The notes under the pieces were generated by a model. It had not been told where the DNA came from. It worked only from the letters and a program-made list of their open reading frames with translations, and did not search any database. A DNA stretch of 64,000 nt, taken from Pseudophaeomoniella oleicola. Its lineage: Eukaryota > Ascomycota > Eurotiomycetes > Phaeomoniellales > Phaeomoniellaceae. The stretch is taken from contig QWDQ01000002.1 in the NCBI GenBank assembly GCA_003868215.1, forward strand, positions 972,502 through 1,036,501, in the 5' to 3' direction. A program made the translations under genes and the position numbers. Each line of letters begins with the position of its first letter. Positions within the stretch are counted from its first letter, which is position 1. Positions 1-10,482 of this stretch are shown here, piece after piece.

Positions 1-1
1 C

Positions 2-1903
2 CGCTTTCAGAAACTGAGGCTGGACACGCACAGCAACGAGAATGAGGACCTTGTGTATCAAACCGATCATGGCGGTGTCGCAGGAACGAGCAGACCGAGG
101 GGCACATCGGCTGAGAGCGGCATAAGCATTCCCAAAAGAGCTGGAAGCAAGGCGAGTTCGAACGAGTATTCGTCAACACCTCCCATCGATATTCCACGAG
201 AGCGACACATCCCAGAAGAAGCCGTCTCGCCTGGAGATACCACCACCTCGTCGTTGGAGTACTTTCTCAAGAATCGCAGGACTTCGATCAGCTTCGATAA
301 AGATGTAAAACTGGACTCGGGTCGCAAGCAATCAATGGACCAACCTCTCGAGAAGCCGAAGAAGACGCGGCCAAGAGGACGGTCCTTACTTGAGGAGATG
401 GCAGAAAATAAGAAGAGAGACCAAAGGGCGCACAGCGAATCTGATAGCTCGCAGTTTGACCCTTTCACTGGACAGCAACTCTTGAAATATCAACAGACAC
501 GACCCGGTCATGACATGGCAATCCATAGGGGCCAATCGAGGCACCCTTTGTTACAGGCGACTGTGGATGAGCTTGCTGGCGAGATGACAGATGAGCGACC
601 TGTTTCTTTGACATCTGATTCGACGCTTTCGCCGACATGGGAAGAGGTCAGAACGCCTCCTCAGACTCCCTTCGAAGTCCGCCAGTCACCGAAATCTATG
701 TCACCACGCGGTCAATCGTATGAGGAGAAGTCGAGCCCATCTTCACTACCGAGGAAATTCGGCGAAACTAGATCATTTAGCACCGACCAACCTAGCATGA
801 GAAGCGCTCGACGGCAGTCCTCGTGGCGTTCCAGGCAGTCCAGCAATGCCAAGTCTCCAGCCGGGTCTTTCCTCAGATCCTTCTCATCTCCAAGGAACGA
901 TCGCGATGGGGAGTACGAACGTGAGCCATCTCCTGACAGCGAGGGACAAACCATAGGTGATGATTATGTTATTGGCAAGCAGATCGGTTATGGAGGTTTC
1001 AGCGTGATCAAAGAAGCATATCAAGGACCCAAAAGGAAGCTTGCTGTGAAGATCGTACGACGTAACATTGCTTCTAAATCCGAAGAGGAAAACGATACTG
1101 CACAAGCCGAATTTGAACACGAGGTTGAGATTTGGCGCTTCCTGAAGCACAAACATATCCTATCACTCGAGGCTGTCTACAAGACGGACTTTGCCACGTT
1201 CTGTTTTATCCCTCTGAATGTTGGTGGTACGCTCTTCGATGTTGTGCGATCCAATCGACAGGGTCTGTCTCATGAGTTGGCCGTTCGTTACGCTGGCCAA
1301 TTGGCTTCTGCCATCCGATACCTCCATGAAGATGCCCATGTTGCTCATCGGGATGTCAAACTGGAGAATTGTCTTCTGGATACATCTGTTGATCCAGCTC
1401 GTGTTCGGTTGTGTGACTTTGGTATGGCAGAGTGGCTATCGTCTGATGCCGATACCTATCAATCAGCAACTGACCGTTCATCTCAAAAAGTGATGGGACC
1501 GAGTGAGTCTAGCACCAGCGCTTTTGCAGGTGGAAGCTTGGAGTATGCTGCACCTGAAGTTTTACGTGCCAGTGACGCACCACAATTACCTGCTAGCTAC
1601 ACTGTCAACCCTGCAGTGGATGTGTGGGCCTTTGGTGTATGCGCGTACGCCCTCGTTGTTGGTGACCGACCTTTCCAGAATTCATTCCAACCCCGTGTGA
1701 CGATGAGCATCCTCCGCGGCGAGTGGGACCAAGAAAAGCTCAAGGCTAAAGGCGGTCCCGATGTCCTCGACATGGTCCAGGGGTGCCTAGCGATGGAAGT
1801 CGAAGACCGCTGGACGATTCGAGACGTGATCGAAAGCGCCTGGCTGAGGGATGAATACGAGGCGAATTCCGAGGAAGAGCCGCACAGTTCGTGGCGATAT
1901 TGA
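2..1903 (+). CDS. Serine/threonine protein kinase, 5' part missing
   Basis: The reading frame is open from base 2, so the gene begins upstream of the window; a TTTCAG at 5-10 could also be a 3' splice site, leaving an exon that starts at base 11. There is no real ATG at the left end. About 300 residues of low-complexity Ser/Pro/Arg-rich, probably disordered sequence precede a complete kinase domain (about 960-1860). Visible landmarks are the glycine loop GYGGFSV, the AVKIV lysine, the catalytic loop HRDVKLEN (about 1343), CDFG (about 1411) and AAPEVL. The insert between DFG and APE is long and Ser-rich. The fold is CAMK-like and the layout (regulatory N-tail, C-terminal kinase) recalls fungal HAL/PRR-type kinases, but I cannot assign the orthologue. 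It ends in TGA at 1901-1903. Confidence 0.85.
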   Translation, partial: RFQKLRLDTHSNENEDLVYQTDHGGVAGTSRPRGTSAESGISIPKRAGSKASSNEYSSTPPIDIPRERHIPEEAVSPGDTTTSSLEYFLKNRRTSISFDKDVKLDSGRKQSMDQPLEKPKKTRPRGRSLLEEMAENKKRDQRAHSESDSSQFDPFTGQQLLKYQQTRPGHDMAIHRGQSRHPLLQATVDELAGEMTDERPVSLTSDSTLSPTWEEVRTPPQTPFEVRQSPKSMSPRGQSYEEKSSPSSLPRKFGETRSFSTDQPSMRSARRQSSWRSRQSSNAKSPAGSFLRSFSSPRNDRDGEYEREPSPDSEGQTIGDDYVIGKQIGYGGFSVIKEAYQGPKRKLAVKIVRRNIASKSEEENDTAQAEFEHEVEIWRFLKHKHILSLEAVYKTDFATFCFIPLNVGGTLFDVVRSNRQGLSHELAVRYAGQLASAIRYLHEDAHVAHRDVKLENCLLDTSVDPARVRLCDFGMAEWLSSDADTYQSATDRSSQKVMGPSESSTSAFAGGSLEYAAPEVLRASDAPQLPASYTVNPAVDVWAFGVCAYALVVGDRPFQNSFQPRVTMSILRGEWDQEKLKAKGGPDVLDMVQGCLAMEVEDRWTIRDVIESAWLRDEYEANSEEEPHSSWRY

Positions 1904-2216
1904 AAGTGAGAACTCTTAACGATTGATCGTTAAGAACTTCGTTACGCACCTATGAACTACAACACATCGAAAAGGAGAGAAAGTGTTGCATCTGGAGCGT
2001 CTAATTTTGTATTCATTATGATGATACCCATGTTGTTTTTTTATGTACACAGTATTTATATTAGTAGTTACTAAGTTATATCCTTTTTGTACTATTTACC
2101 TTACTTATCACTCATATTCCAAGAATATATTCCTCCTCATCGATAGGCCTTTGCTTGATATATGGCCGAACGGAAAATGCAACGCCTATAGAGAGGGAGG
2201 GTACTTAACTACCTAC

Positions 2217-2259
<43 letters not shown>

Positions 2260-2618
2260 GAGAGTGTGTGTGTGTCTTTACTTCTCTTGACTTGCTTCAA
2301 GTTGCTTTGAGCTGAGGTCGAAAATGTTTGCTGGTGATTTGTTCCGCGACACACACGCACGAGGGACTTACCTTTTTCAGGGGAGGAAAAGAGATATGTA
2401 AGGTTTCCGAGTGTTCGAGATCGGTGACATCAACACTTCTACCGTTTATATGTACTGTAGTTATTCTCTGCCTACCTTATGGGAGTCAGGTAATTACTTC
2501 TTCTGTTTCTTTGTAATTCATTTTCTTCTCATTTTGTTCTGTTCTTGATTCTTACCTTGCAATAATTATCACTATCTGTACAACAGGTAACAACAAAACC
2601 AGCACAAATCGAGCAATC
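1904..2618. other. Intergenic region with GA/GT microsatellite
   Basis: This holds the 3' flank of the kinase gene and the 5' flank of the next gene. The only distinct element is a purine microsatellite, (GA)n with one interruption running into (GT)n, at about 2219-2275. It produces a spurious Glu-Arg repeat reading frame. No gene is seen. Confidence 0.7.
2219..2275. repeat. (GA)n-(GT)n microsatellite
   Basis: Roughly 45 bases of GA dinucleotides with a GGG interruption are followed by five GT dinucleotides. It lies between two genes transcribed in the same direction, about 340 bases before the next start codon. Length polymorphism is expected. Confidence 0.95.
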
Positions 2619-3660
2619 ATGGGCAACACCTTCTCCTCGCCGCTCACCCCCCAAACAGCGAAATGGCTCGCTCCCTCGGCGTTCGCGCTCGACTTCGCGG
2701 CCCAACAGTACGGCATGCTCGTGTCGTCGCCGAACATGAAGGACGTGCACGACGCGAACCTGTCGTTCTTCAGTCCGCAGCCGTTCTTCATCGCGGGGTT
2801 TTTCGGGCCGCAGCAGCTGGTGCAGGGGTGGTGGTTGTGGAGGCTGTGGAGGTTGGAGGGGGAGGTTAGAAGAGAGGGAGGAACAAAGGAGAAGAAGAGG
2901 GAGTTGAGGGAGATGGTGGATTATGTGCCGGTTTATGCGTTGGGGAATTTGTGTATTGCTGGTGAGTAGTTGAGTCTGATGGGCATCACCTTAGGAGGGA
3001 GAAACCGGAGGATCAAAAGAATGATGCTGATGTAGACAGCGTGGATGCTCGTTTGGAACACGAATCACTTGGGTGCTAGTCATGTGTTTGTAAGTTTCAC
3101 AATCTATCACCGCCGTCCTACCTGAGTGAGATCTTCCACACCGGAAAGGGTTACTGATTCATATCCGGATGCTAGGTTACCATCAACACGTTCGCTCAAC
3201 TGTGGTATATGATGACCCGGTTACCACCAATGAACACGAGATCGACGTCGTCCATCCTCACGCATATTGTTGCGAAGACATTTGCAGGCATTGGAGTCCT
3301 TGATTTCCTCCACAACGGATCCGTCGCATTCTTCAAAGACGAAGCACCCAATCTCGCGGTCAAGGTGTTGACGGGTCTTGGATTCGGGCTTGCCAGTGCA
3401 GCCAGTGACTGGATCTTCGGTGGCTGCCTTGTCTATGATCTTATCGCTCTGGCTGCTGGTCAACAGGGTGAATGGAGGAATTGGCTTTCACTGTATGCCT
3501 TGGGAAGTGCAGGAATTGTCACGGCGAAGAATCTGGCCAGGTAGGTAAGAACAGCGCGAGAACGAGAAAGACGAGTATGAAAAGCTGAGTCCGTGACAGA
3601 CCTCCGTATAGCGACGGATACGATCTTGTTGAGCAAGAGAGCATTGAAGATGTGGTGTGA
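2619..3660 (+). CDS. Uncharacterised multi-pass membrane protein
   Basis: Four exons by hand splicing: 2619-2961, 3040-3089, 3176-3540 and 3612-3660, giving 268 residues. Introns of 78, 86 and 71 bases use GTGAGT, GTAAGT and GTAGGT donors, and all junctions keep frame. The alternative acceptor at 3035 would hit a stop. The last exon (ending in EQESIEDVV) is chosen because simple read-through stops right after the donor at 3541, and the spliced frame ends cleanly in TGA. The protein starts MGNTFSSPL and has several hydrophobic segments (around AWMLVWNTNHLG, VLTGLGFGLASAASDWIFGG and LYALGSAGIVTAK). I do not recognise the family with confidence; it resembles small fungal-only membrane proteins. 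Nothing in the neighbourhood indicates a function. Confidence 0.75.
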
Positions 3661-4584
3661 GTCGTGAGTCGGGTCCGACATTCAATAGCAATTCGTTCGC
3701 CGTCAGTCCTTGTATTACGTAGTACTTCTTTATATACCTACCGTAAGACACTCAAGATATTTCCTCATAAACAAAGTGATTGATCTTGGTTCTTGTAGGA
3801 TGGAGATAAGTTCAAGATGGAAGTAGGTAAGACGATGATCAACAAATCACATTACGGGCGCTTATCAAGTCATCAGGCCCCGATCGCGGGCATCTTCGCT
3901 TTCTCTTCTTATTTACTATTCCACTCCGAGAGCATCAGATGATGGTTTCGCTTCTTCGTGCCTCTCCATTAGAATATCGCGAGTCTCTTCTTATCTCTTC
4001 TGTTTATGAGTTTGCTTCCATTCCTACGTTCGTGTATTGGCGTATTCATTACTCTACTCGATGCTGTGTTTATTCATCATAGATTCCTTCTCATCTCATA
4101 TCATATCACACTCCGCTTCCACTCCCACCGCCTCGGCTGCCTGCCACTTTAGCACAGACATTGCTATAGCTGATATCCTCTCACTCTGACTTATCTACTA
4201 CCTGACCTTTCTTTTTCTTCTCATCCTTCTTCTACTGAATCCTATACGACACTGTTTCCTACATCTGCGACTTATTCCTGTTGAGAGCGTTTTAGCATCT
4301 ACTATCACTCGTGTCATACACCTCGCCATCATTCTTATCGCTCAAGTCCGACATTAATATCGATAGCAATACCACCATCCCCACGGTACTACAAGTTGGA
4401 ACTGTCGTAATTGACTCGTTGTTCGCATGCGAAACAGATAGTATACTGCATAGAGGAAAGTAAGAGCCGGATTTCTCACACCCTTTTTTGCGCTGAAAGG
4501 GTTGTATATAGCATCTATACAATCTCAGGATAACGATATCCAGTGTTGGTTGGACCGTCGTTGTTGACACCAACCGACATCACT
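3661..4584. promoter_or_regulatory. Pyrimidine-rich upstream region of the PQ-loop gene
   Basis: The stretch 3890-4330 is strongly CT-rich on the plus strand, as is common in promoters and leaders of highly used filamentous-fungal genes. No convincing ORF is seen. A palindromic TACGTAGTAC-type motif lies at about 3716-3725, the same motif found around 12.25, 12.49 and 12.70 kb. Confidence 0.5.
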
Positions 4585-5898
4585 ATGGGCTTCTCACCTT
4601 TCGAAACGTCCCTCCCAAACCATTGTACACCGACCTCACAATTCCTGATCGATGTCTCCACCTACTTTCATGTTTGCCTACCGACGCCCCTCGCTTTCAT
4701 TTCGACCTTGCTAGGAACTTTGTCAATTGTCTCATGGCTGTTCGCGCAGATGCCTCAAATCTACAAGAATCATCAGTTACAATCGACGGCAGGCTTATCG
4801 ATATTCTTTCTGTCGGAGTGGCTGCTGGGTGATGCGACGAATCTGATCGGAGGCTTGCTAACAAACCAAGCTACATGGCAGGTAGTGGTTGCGTTATACT
4901 ATGTCTTTGTCGATTTGTGTCTTGTCATACAGTTCTTCTGGTATTCATACATCAAGCCGTGGAAGGATGGTCGACCACTGCTTTCGTCCGGAAGTAGTAT
5001 GCTGAGTGACGATGATGGTAGTGAAGCGATCAACAGCTTATCGCCTATAAATACGAGCTTCACCGGGGACGATGTCACGGCGCAGGAAGAGGAGGAGGAA
5101 GATCCGAACAAGATTTCACGTCATGCACGTCCGATCAATACACCAAAATTCCAACAGGTGTCGTATGAAAAATCGTCCTCTATGTTGGGCTCATCTCCTA
5201 TCCGTGTACAGGTCGGGCCGGCCGGTTGGAACCGATCACCTTCACCAAGAACTGTCTTGTATATCGCCACATTGTGTGCACTCGTCTCACAGACGACAGC
5301 GGCACCGGTGTACAGCAACGACTACGCTGACGGCGATTCTATGATGGTGTCTTCGTCAACAGCTGAGTTGGTTGGGACGATTCTCTCCTGGTGCTCGACA
5401 TTCTTATACCTCGGATCTCGACTCCCCCAACTGTATAAGAATTGGCGCCGTCAGTCTACAGCTGGTCTATCTCCCTTCTTGTTCTTTGCAGCATTCTGTG
5501 GCAACACCTTCTACTCAGCGTCCATGCTGACCAGTCCGTACGCTTGGTATGATTTTGGACCCTACGAGGGCCATGGGTGGGCTGGGGCGGATGGATCGAA
5601 ACGAAGAGAGTGGATAATTAACGCAACTCCTTTTTTCCTGGGCGCTGCGGGAGTCCTTGGTCTAGACGCATCCATGGGTGTCCAGTTTTTGTTATACGGA
5701 GAGCGAGACACAGAGATGATCGTGAAAGTTCGGGATACACGAGGCTCGAGGTGGGAGCGGGTCAGCGGTTGGATGAGAGGATGGGTGCCCTCAGTCAGCC
5801 CGGAAAGAAAGGTTCCTGTCGCGGAAGGAGAAGCGTTGATAAGAAGCACCCATAACCTGGAACGGAGTCATCACGATTACGGCGCAATCGATCAATGA
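4585..5898 (+). CDS. PQ-loop vacuolar cationic amino-acid transporter (Ypq1/Rtc2/Stm1-like)
   Basis: A single exon of 437 residues. The ATG at 4585 is preferred because the open frame upstream has no ATG. Two PQ-loop repeats are visible: QMPQIYKNHQ with STAGLS (about residues 54-70) and RLPQLYKNWR with STAGLSPF (about 279-296), each within a hydrophobic three-helix block, giving the expected seven membrane helices. Between them is a hydrophilic loop of roughly 130 residues with an acidic run (QEEEEEDPNK). Yeast Ypq1-3 and fission yeast Stm1 of this family export lysine, arginine or histidine from the vacuole. An acidic dileucine-like signal is not obvious to me. There are no introns. Confidence 0.88.
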   Translation: MGFSPFETSLPNHCTPTSQFLIDVSTYFHVCLPTPLAFISTLLGTLSIVSWLFAQMPQIYKNHQLQSTAGLSIFFLSEWLLGDATNLIGGLLTNQATWQVVVALYYVFVDLCLVIQFFWYSYIKPWKDGRPLLSSGSSMLSDDDGSEAINSLSPINTSFTGDDVTAQEEEEEDPNKISRHARPINTPKFQQVSYEKSSSMLGSSPIRVQVGPAGWNRSPSPRTVLYIATLCALVSQTTAAPVYSNDYADGDSMMVSSSTAELVGTILSWCSTFLYLGSRLPQLYKNWRRQSTAGLSPFLFFAAFCGNTFYSASMLTSPYAWYDFGPYEGHGWAGADGSKRREWIINATPFFLGAAGVLGLDASMGVQFLLYGERDTEMIVKVRDTRGSRWERVSGWMRGWVPSVSPERKVPVAEGEALIRSTHNLERSHHDYGAIDQ

Positions 5899-6515
5899 AT
5901 TTAGATGGATCTTGTGAGCATGGTTGGATGGAAGAGGGCGTTTGGTCTGGATTATTGGCATATTAGGAGGGCAGCATTTGCATTCCGTTCAGGCGTCTAT
6001 TGGATTCAGAGAGCATAGCGATCGAATAGGTGTGTAATCTCATGTTATGATATACAATGTAATCAAGGCCTGTCTGTCTGTTGAAGATGTCATCAACTCC
6101 ATCAGGTCGAAACACCCCAAAAGAGTATAGATCGCCCCCCCACGAAATGTTGGTGTCGCGGAATTCAGGATACGGGGCTTAGTCGGTTATTTGCCGAAAC
6201 AAAGTGATAACAAAACTTGGAATCTTCTTGGCCAACGTTTCAAACGCTTTGCTGTGTTAGTGCCATTTATACTCCTCTACCTCCTCTCTTTTGCCGATAC
6301 ATTGGTTTCTATATATACATATTATATATCTGGCTTGGTCTTGGACTTACAGTTGCCGGCCTGAAGACACGCGAGAAGCCGATGGTAAACAACAGAAAGT
6401 TGTGTCATCGGTCCTAGATCAATTATCTTCTGATGGTCCTTCACCATTTCTCCATGTTCTAGGGTGGCTGGTTCGTTCATATCAAGAGCATTGGAACGGT
6501 GCAACTGCCGCCGCC
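5899..6515. other. Intergenic region
   Basis: 3' flank of the PQ-loop gene and promoter of the DUF2421/2422 transporter gene. A TATA-like AT run (TATATATACATATTATATAT) lies at about 6310-6330, some 190 bases before the start codon. No gene is seen. Confidence 0.5.
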
Positions 6516-9500
6516 ATGGCATCGGATGAAATGGAGGACAAGGCTTCAGGCACAGATGGCGATAACACCACCGGAACTACCGCTGAAGAGCCGAAGCAAC
6601 CAGGCTTCATCAGCCGTACATGGGCAGCTACCGGTCTCAACCTCGGGCAGGTCCTGGTAATGATGAAGTGAGATAGCAGAAAGCGAGTGGCACGCGGCAA
6701 ATGCTGACTGTTCGTAGGGGTGCACTACCGCCTGTGATCGCCCTCTCGGCGTAAGATTGTTTCGTTCATATCGGTGCGAGTAGCTTGCTGATTTGAGTAG
6801 GTATCAAGGCGATGCATGGGCCAGAAAATACACGACCTTGGGATATCTGGTAGCCATTATGTCCCTGTTGGGATTCAGCATCATGCCACGAGCAAAGTTC
6901 ACACAGACCATACTGCTCGATATCGTGAGTGCTCGCTGTGATCCGTCACTGGAAGAGCCAATGCTGACATATGCACGCATCAGCTGTTTGTCTGTATTGG
7001 AGCTGCAGTGGCCACGCTGGAAATGTTTTGCGCCGTCAAAGCTCGGCAAGCTACGAGCGGTGCGACGGCAACTTCCATGGGTGCATCAGGAAGCCTTCAA
7101 GCGAGTACTTACAATAGCTCCGCAAGTGCTGTTTCTGCGATATGGTTTTTTGTTACCATCTATCTCTCTAACATGTAAGTTGCTGATCTACCGGGTAACA
7201 TCCCTCACTATACTACGGGCTCTGTGTTACTATGTTATGGACGGACTTGACAGATTTCATCCTATCTGAAGCATACTGACAGGCATTTAGGCTCCGAGCG
7301 AAGAGGCCGCAGTTGCAACTACCCGTCATTATTTACTCCATCTTCACAATTGTTGCGTCTGCATATTCTCCCCTGTTCACTTCTATGACTCAGGTCTATG
7401 CATTCGTGAAACGGCTTTTGGAGACATTTCTGACCGGCTTTGGCATCGCGGCCGCTGTTTCCTATTTCGTATTCCCTACAACGTCTCGAACGACGGTCCA
7501 GAAGCAGATGGCCGGGTTTCTGCATCTCCTTAGTGCCTCATTGAAGGCTCAGCAGGTGTATATAAACAAGCTTCGAAGGCATCGGAAAGAATCCATGCCA
7601 ATCGGAGAGCAGCCAGAAGATTACGACGAAGCGTTGTCAGAAGAAGCACAAACGGTGAAAAGTCTTCTCTCTCAAGTAGCAGGTATATTCGCCAAGTTTA
7701 GTACAGAGGTAGTTTTCGCTAAGAGAGAATGGGCATATGGATACCTTGAGCCACAGGACTTTACCTCACTGGTCAATCTGTGCCGTGAAGCCATGCTTCC
7801 ATTATCAGGGTTGACGACATTCATCGACATCCTCGAATCGGTCAAGAAAAGGAAGAGGGACGAAGTCAAGATGATCAAGTCAAACGAGACCATCGAGGCG
7901 ATCAGGAAGCTTGCATTGGAGGAATGGAATGAGGCTATCACCACTACGGGCAGTACTTACGGGGACCTCGTTACTGCCATCCAAAATGGGCTCCAGCATG
8001 TCATATATACTCTACAGTTCGAACCGAAGCCTAAAAAGGCCAAGGGTGATGAGGAGACAGGCGGCTCGCCAACTCCTGGGGACAAAGATTATGTAAAATA
8101 TCTGGAACATCAACTGGAGTCATTTGCAGGTGCAAGGAAGGCGACAATGCAGACTTGGTGTGAACGGAAAGGTATTTCTCTCCCAACGAGTTTCTGGGAT
8201 GATCCCAACTTCAGCATCCCCTTGGAGCATGTGCAAAGCCACGAGATGGAAATCCGACAGAGACAGAACCAAAAGCAATTGTATCTGATACTCTTCCTTG
8301 AGTACTTGACATTGTCCTTTGGCAAGAGCGTACTGGCAATGGTTCGATGGGCAGACTCCAAGGTTGAAGACGGAACAATGAAAAGAAAGCGGATGATTCT
8401 CCCAGCTGTCAGGCGATTCCGCAAATGGGCGATGGCGCTTTTTGCGGCCGACGCCGATGAGACGGAAGATGGATTCGCTACCGGCATGCAGGAATCTGCA
8501 GATATTTGGGCTGGAGACTCGTACAGGTCACGCAAAGATCCGGAACACCTTCCACCGACGACGTTCATCCAGAAAATCACGAATCCAATTAGAGCGATAC
8601 CCGAATTGCTCAGATCAGAGGAATCGAGTTTGGGATTTCGGGTTGCTGTTGGAACGATGAGTCTGGGGATCCTGAACTTCTTGGGAATGACACAAGGTTT
8701 CTTCGTCAGGCAAAGGGGTATATGGGCTGTCATCATGACCGCCATTAGCATGAGTTCGCACACCGGTTTGGGCATCTTGGGCTACATCATGCGGATTGGA
8801 GGGACCGCTCTAGCAATGTGTACCTCATTGGTTATTTGGTACATGTGTGACAAGAAGACTGCAGCTATTTTACCCGTGATGTACGTGTTCATGGTTCCAT
8901 TCTTTTACGTTGTCATCAAGTACCCAAGGTATGGACCGGCAGCCATGATATCCATGGTCACGCCGAATCTGATCATCGGATATGAATTACAAACTCGCAA
9001 AATTGGACTTCGCGTTGCCGAAAGCAACGGCCAGCCGGCCTATCCGATCTATGAGTTGGCTCCGTACCGATTGGCGGCTGTAGTTGCGGGTATTGGAGTG
9101 GCTTTCTTCTGGACGTACATCCCGTACCCGGTAACGACACGGCTCACGCTGAGGAAGCAGGTCGGGGCGACAATCTATCTCCTCGCCAATTACTACTCCT
9201 GTGTCCATACTACCATACAAATGCGGCTCTCAGAGAGCGTCAGGTTCGAAGATGAATCGAAGAAAGGCACACCGGCTTCCAAATTGAAGAAAGCCAGACA
9301 AAAAGTTTTCGCGAAGCTGGTCATTCTCCTGTCATCTGCCGAAGACAATTCCAACCTCACCAGGCTTGAGCCTACATTCGGCGGCAAATTTCCCAAGGAG
9401 ACATATGACGACCTGATCCAGAATATCCGGCGGATTTTCAGGTATATCACCCTGATGTCTTACGCCACAAACACATTTACCACGACGATGACGGAAGAAG

Positions 9501-9970
9501 AATCCGACTGGCTCCGCGACTTCCGGCACTTCGCCTCCGAAATCGACCTCCTCTCACACGACATCACCAGCATGCTCTGTCTCCTCTCTGCGAGCCTCGA
9601 AAACAGCCACCCCTTACCTCCATACCTCCGCCCACCGCACGCCTACGACCTCGACAAACGCCTCCACGCCATCGACCCGGAGATCCTCAGCATCCGCCAC
9701 ATCAACGAGCCCTGCTACGCCGCCTTCGCCGTGCTGCAGGTCGCCAGCAGCCTGATCACGGACGAACTGCAGCGCACCGTCGAGCTGATCCGCATGCTCG
9801 TCGGCGAGGTCGATTTTTCTTTCCACATCGTCAGCACGAACCGCGGCGAGCGGGATGGCGACGCGAAAAGTTGGAGTAGTGGGAGCACGACCGTTACAGA
9901 CGGCGGAGGGAATGGAAATGGAAATGGGAATGGAACCGGGGACGGGAAGAAGGGAAGTAAACGCGATTGA
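6516..9970 (+). CDS. Large membrane transporter, ArAE_2_N/DUF2422 plus ArAE_2/DUF2421 (BRE4-like)
   Basis: Five exons: 6516-6667, 6718-6750, 6801-6924, 6984-7174 and 7291-9970, encoding 1059 residues. All junctions keep frame, and exon 2 is a 33-base microexon. The ATG has a strong context (GCCGCCATGGC). The first exons and the start of exon 5 encode an N-terminal block of about six membrane helices (LVAIMSLLGFSIM, LFVCIGAAVATLEMF, AIWFFVTIYLSNM and further). A second helical block follows at about 8640-9120 (VMYVFMVPFFYVVIKY, LAAVVAGIGVAFFWTYIPY), then a hydrophilic C-terminal domain. This two-block layout is that of the fungal 'putative ER transporter, 6TM N-terminal' family related to yeast Bre4 and distantly to FUSC/aromatic acid exporters. 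The substrate is unknown. The C-tail ends in an imperfect Gly-Asn repeat encoded by GGAAAT units at about 9911-9940. Confidence 0.85.
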
Positions 9971-10482
9971 TATTTCCTTTTTTTCTTTTTTTCACATCTG
10001 AAAGGATTGAACGTTGTAAATTTCTCCATCTTAAGCTATACCCCCTATTCTCTGTATATTCTTTTTCCTCCTTTTCTTTTCCTGCTTTTTTTGTGTGTGG
10101 ATAAAAATCAATTGTAAATTATCGTCAACAAGTCATCAGGCATTGCGTTGGACATAAATCTGATTTAGATTCTCATACATATATAGAGCACCATCCTGGG
10201 GTATCATTTAGAAAACATCATATACTATATATTACATTCCCGGTTTCCCCTTCCCGCCTTTTTCCGACTTTTCTTCAAACCCCATATATTCCTGTCCGTT
10301 CCCATTTCTCATGATTTTCCCAATAGAAAGGAAGGAAGGAAGGAATACCCGGAAAAATAACCCCCCACGAGCGCTGAGCAGAGCAGCGTGAGACGAACAA
10401 GCATCTTCTCCACGAGAATAACCCTTGAAGCAGAAGAAGAAAAAGCACATGAGCGGATTGACGGATTGACTGACCGACCGTC
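9971..10482. other. Convergent intergenic region
   Basis: This lies between the 3' ends of the transporter gene (plus) and the next gene (minus). It contains T-rich runs just after each stop codon and an imperfect GGAA repeat at about 10328-10345. No gene is seen. Confidence 0.6.

Noticed and set aside
2043-2315. ORF with Glu-Arg repeats
   Set aside because: It is a translation of the GA microsatellite and has no gene-like flanks.
3541-3544. TAG right after exon 3 as the true stop of the 2619 gene
   Set aside because: The GTAGGT donor overlapping that TAG, a CTGAG branch and a TATAG acceptor give a clean in-frame final exon, so splicing is more likely. It could still be an alternative end.
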